Assembly (NCBI RefSeq): GCF_000002985.6
Contig: NC_003283.11
Coordinates: 8,742,001 to 8,806,000, forward strand
DNA: 64,000 bases
Direction of reading: 5' to 3'
Source of the DNA: Caenorhabditis elegans
Taxonomy: Eukaryota > Nematoda > Chromadorea > Rhabditida > Rhabditidae
This document shows positions 61,901 to 64,000 of this stretch, one piece after another. Position 1 is the first letter of the stretch, and every line of letters starts with the position of its first letter. A program made the position numbers and the translations under genes. The notes beneath the pieces are model-generated. The model was not told the DNA's origin. It ran no database searches and saw nothing but the letters and a program-made list of their open reading frames with translations.

Positions 61901-62381
61901 GGCGTTTGCAAAGAAAAACGGACATTTGGTGGAGAAATGGCACGCAATAACAAACAAAATAAAGACGACTTTTGAATGTTTGTGAATAGAAGCAAAAAAG
62001 GATCAATTGGTTTGTTTTTTCCTCAAACGTTTTTACATGATTTGAAAAATTGAAAAAGAGTCAACTTTTAAAACAATTTGTGTTAAAGAGCAAAATTTGT
62101 GGAGAATCTCTTCGGGTAAACCTCCAACAATAAAATAATTCCAGTAGATTCTGTTTTCAAATTCTTAGGTTCCATAAATTATTTTTACCGTAATCACATG
62201 ACACAACTTTGAAACAAATGGAAAACTATACACTTTGCAACGATTTGCCTCAATTCGATTTCCGTTCCCATAACAGTATTGCTTCTCGAACCGTAATTCA
62301 ATTATAATCATAAGTTTTTTTTTAGTTTTTTCCACATTTCCGCCCACATAAAACACAGATACACCTCCATTTGTATTCAAT
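58997..62381. other. Intergenic, about 3.4 kb
   Basis: Upstream region of the MAGUK and of the small secreted gene. One minus-strand stretch near 60590-60683 has protein-like codon use (EDRRNLSQRKLQDDMLKID) but only a poor acceptor (ttcaaag) and no donor. Other frames (60221-60555, 61627-61995) are low-complexity. No RNA gene or transposon end was recognised. Confidence 0.45.
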
Positions 62382-62594
62382 ATGCGGTTCCAATTCAATC
62401 TTCTTCTACTCTCTATTGTTCTATTTTCGCTTTTCACTGTTCCAGTGGATGCTTGCCGTAAAAGGAACAGAAAAGCTCAGTGTGAGACACTTTTGGATTG
62501 TGAGCAGTTTTCAAATGGATTCAGAAAAGTTTATTGCGTCGACGGAGTTTGTAACTACGCGAGAAAGTTTCGAAGAGTTTCGTTCATAATATGA
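62382..62594 (+). CDS. Small secreted cysteine-containing peptide
   Basis: Single-exon frame of 70 residues. MRFQFNLLLLSIVLFSLFTV forms a strong signal peptide, with likely cleavage after VDA at about residue 24. The mature part is about 46 residues, basic, with five cysteines (A-C-R, Q-C-E, D-C-E, Y-C-V, V-C-N); the CETLLDCEQF...YCVDGVC arrangement resembles one module of the nematode EB type seen in 34660-37158. An odd number of cysteines suggests dimerisation or one free thiol. Function unknown; similar peptides are common and mostly uncharacterised. It lies between the MAGUK and rpm-1 on the opposite strand to both. Confidence 0.7.
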   Translation: MRFQFNLLLLSIVLFSLFTVPVDACRKRNRKAQCETLLDCEQFSNGFRKVYCVDGVCNYARKFRRVSFII

Positions 62595-63671
62595 TTTTAT
62601 TGTCAAAAGCTTGAATGAACAGTTTGATATATGTTTTCTTTTACCTTCAACCTAGCGTTTTTTTTAATTAGATTCATGATTAAACAAATAGGATTAACAA
62701 AAAAAATTGTTTTCACTCTAAAAATTTTAGAACATTTTTTAGGATAGTCATTAAATTATTATTATTATAAACCTTATTTACTCCGTGTTTTGAATAGTCT
62801 TACAACCCTTATTGTTCTATTAGTCAGTTTTTGATTTTCTTGCTTTCTTGCAAAACAAGTTAAATTATTATCAAAACCTTTATTATATCTTTACGTATAG
62901 TTGTTGAAACACTTAAAATAGAGATAAAAGCTGCTATAGCAGGGTGCAACACTAATAGGAACTGCAATTTATGTGTTTTTTCCCAAAATATTCTAGATTC
63001 AAAGTAAATACATAATTTTCAGTCAAAAAGTTTGGAATTTAAAAATTGCACTAAATTCATTGTAATACTAAAATATAGACTATGTAATAAAAATGACCAA
63101 GCAATTTTTACAATTTCTTTATTGCTTTTTTTAAATGAATTTAGTGTAAATCTAGATGATCAATTGAGTGTACATTCCCAGATAACTCATTCTCCTCCTC
63201 TCTTCAGATGCTTTGAAGGTCCAACGTTTTTGTTTCAATGTGATTATCGCCACAAATAATGGGAAACAGCGAGAAACTCCATCTTTTCTTTTTCCCTCGT
63301 GAGTTGTTAGCTAATTCGATTTGTTTTTGAAAAGAAGAGCACAATTACTGTGTGGGTTGAATCTATAATAGCCGCGTCTGGCCAGTGATCACAAGGAGTA
63401 CTATTTGTTTAAAGAAATTTATTCAATAGATCTATTTAATGTGTAAGTATCAATAAAAATATAATTTTCTTTATAGAAATCAAAACAACACTAAAAGCAA
63501 CCCGTGGTCAATTTTTAAAAAATAAATTTTTGGAAATGGTAAGACAGAGAGATCAATTTGTACTGAACAGAGGCAATAGGGAATAATTTCTATTTGAACA
63601 TTTGATACAATTCAGAAAGACTGACTGCTATAAGAGGCTTTACCGGATAGATTTAAAAATAAAATTATGAA
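62595..63671. other. Intergenic with rpm-1 3' flank
   Basis: About 1.1 kb of AT-rich sequence. The minus-strand word aataaa (tttatt at about 63417-63422) is a candidate polyadenylation signal about 250 bp after the rpm-1 stop. The plus-strand frame at 63032-63259 has no supporting context. Confidence 0.4.
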
Positions 63672-64000
63672 TCAAAAAGTACTAATATTTCTACAAATTC
63701 CACAACCCATTGCAAATTCATCACCAGTTGGAGGATGCTTCATCTTCAGGGGGCATGTTTGTTCTTCCATTGGTGTTGATCGAGGGCCAACTGGACATGT
63801 TGGAAGAAGATGTTTTGGAAGAGACATTAAACGCTGGAAGTCATCATGGCAAGGTGCGCAGAAATGAGTTGTACCAAAACTGAAATGTTTAATTTACAGA
63901 TTTGTGAAATCATTTTTTCTATTAATTTATTTTTTGAATAAAGTTCGTTATCTCACCAGAAATAAACAGCAATAGAGCAACAGAATCGGCATTTGTACTC
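63672..64000 (-). CDS. rpm-1: E3 ubiquitin ligase RPM-1/Highwire/MYCBP2, C-terminal exons (partial)
   Basis: Two exons are visible on the minus strand: 64000-63957 (continuing beyond the window) and 63879-63672 with stop TGA. They join in phase across a 77-bp intron. The encoded end reads [14 protein letters not shown], then [17 protein letters not shown], then [34 protein letters not shown] and STF at the stop. This Cys/His-rich tandem-cysteine region is the nearly invariant C-terminus of the PHR protein family. PHR proteins are giant presynaptic ubiquitin ligases; RPM-1 restrains the DLK-1 MAP kinase pathway in synapse formation and axon termination. In MYCBP2 this region carries the cysteines that relay ubiquitin to Thr/Ser. 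More than 95 percent of the gene lies outside the window. Confidence 0.95.

Noticed and set aside
63667-63867. Plus-strand 66-residue frame at the window end
   Set aside because: Shadow of the rpm-1 last exon, whose minus-strand reading matches the invariant PHR C-terminus.

Overview
The window is nuclear DNA of a Caenorhabditis-type nematode, most likely C. elegans. It is AT-rich. Genes are built of short exons separated by introns that are often 45-60 bp, with TTTCAG-type acceptors. The right end reads as two genes I recognise: the conserved C-terminus of the RPM-1/Highwire/MYCBP2 ubiquitin ligase and a PALS1-like MAGUK that I take to be magu-2. These two lie close together on C. elegans chromosome V (from memory, not searched). 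All gene models were joined by eye from splice signals and reading-frame phase. Coordinates may be off by a base or two, and UTRs are not defined.

Region 1 (about 1-24,100) is a lineage-specific cluster of small coiled-coil or hydrophilic protein genes that I cannot assign to any named family. Nine members fall into three groups by shared motifs. Group 3 is three plus-strand genes (804-3045, 4162-8177, 11695-13759). Group 2 is 9884-11066 (plus), 18687-20936 and 22959-24038 (both minus). Group 1 is 13897-14968, 15489-16708 and 17016-18491 (all minus). Five members read through cleanly (4162-8177, 15489-16708, 17016-18491, 18687-20936, 22959-24038) and four carry frameshifts or stops, a birth-and-death pattern. 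The first two group 3 genes are a tandem duplication that includes the promoter. The right copy holds an 850-bp terminal-inverted-repeat element in an intron, and the left copy preserves the empty site.

Region 2 (about 24,000-37,200, plus strand) is sparser. It holds a proline-rich protein of unknown function (26919-28742), an Srx-like chemoreceptor GPCR with a hAT-type MITE in its first intron (29899-31781), a BROX-like BRO1-domain protein with a C-terminal CaaX box (32339-34361) and a secreted cysteine-rich protein (34660-37158).

Region 3 (about 37,200-50,400) is a roughly 7.6-kb gene-free, strongly pyrimidine/purine-skewed stretch. It leads into a nine-exon gene for a protein with about eight C2H2 zinc fingers arranged as four pairs (44848-50364). 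The gene-free stretch is probably its promoter and/or 5' UTR region.

Region 4 (about 51,000-64,000) holds the MAGUK on the minus strand (51017-58996) with a 4.5-kb intron, a small secreted cysteine-containing peptide gene on the plus strand (62382-62594) and the last two exons of rpm-1 on the minus strand (63672 to beyond the window end). RPM-1 acts at presynaptic terminals and MAGUKs scaffold membrane complexes, but nothing in the sequence shows the two genes are coordinated. No tRNA, rRNA, CRISPR or prokaryotic feature was found.
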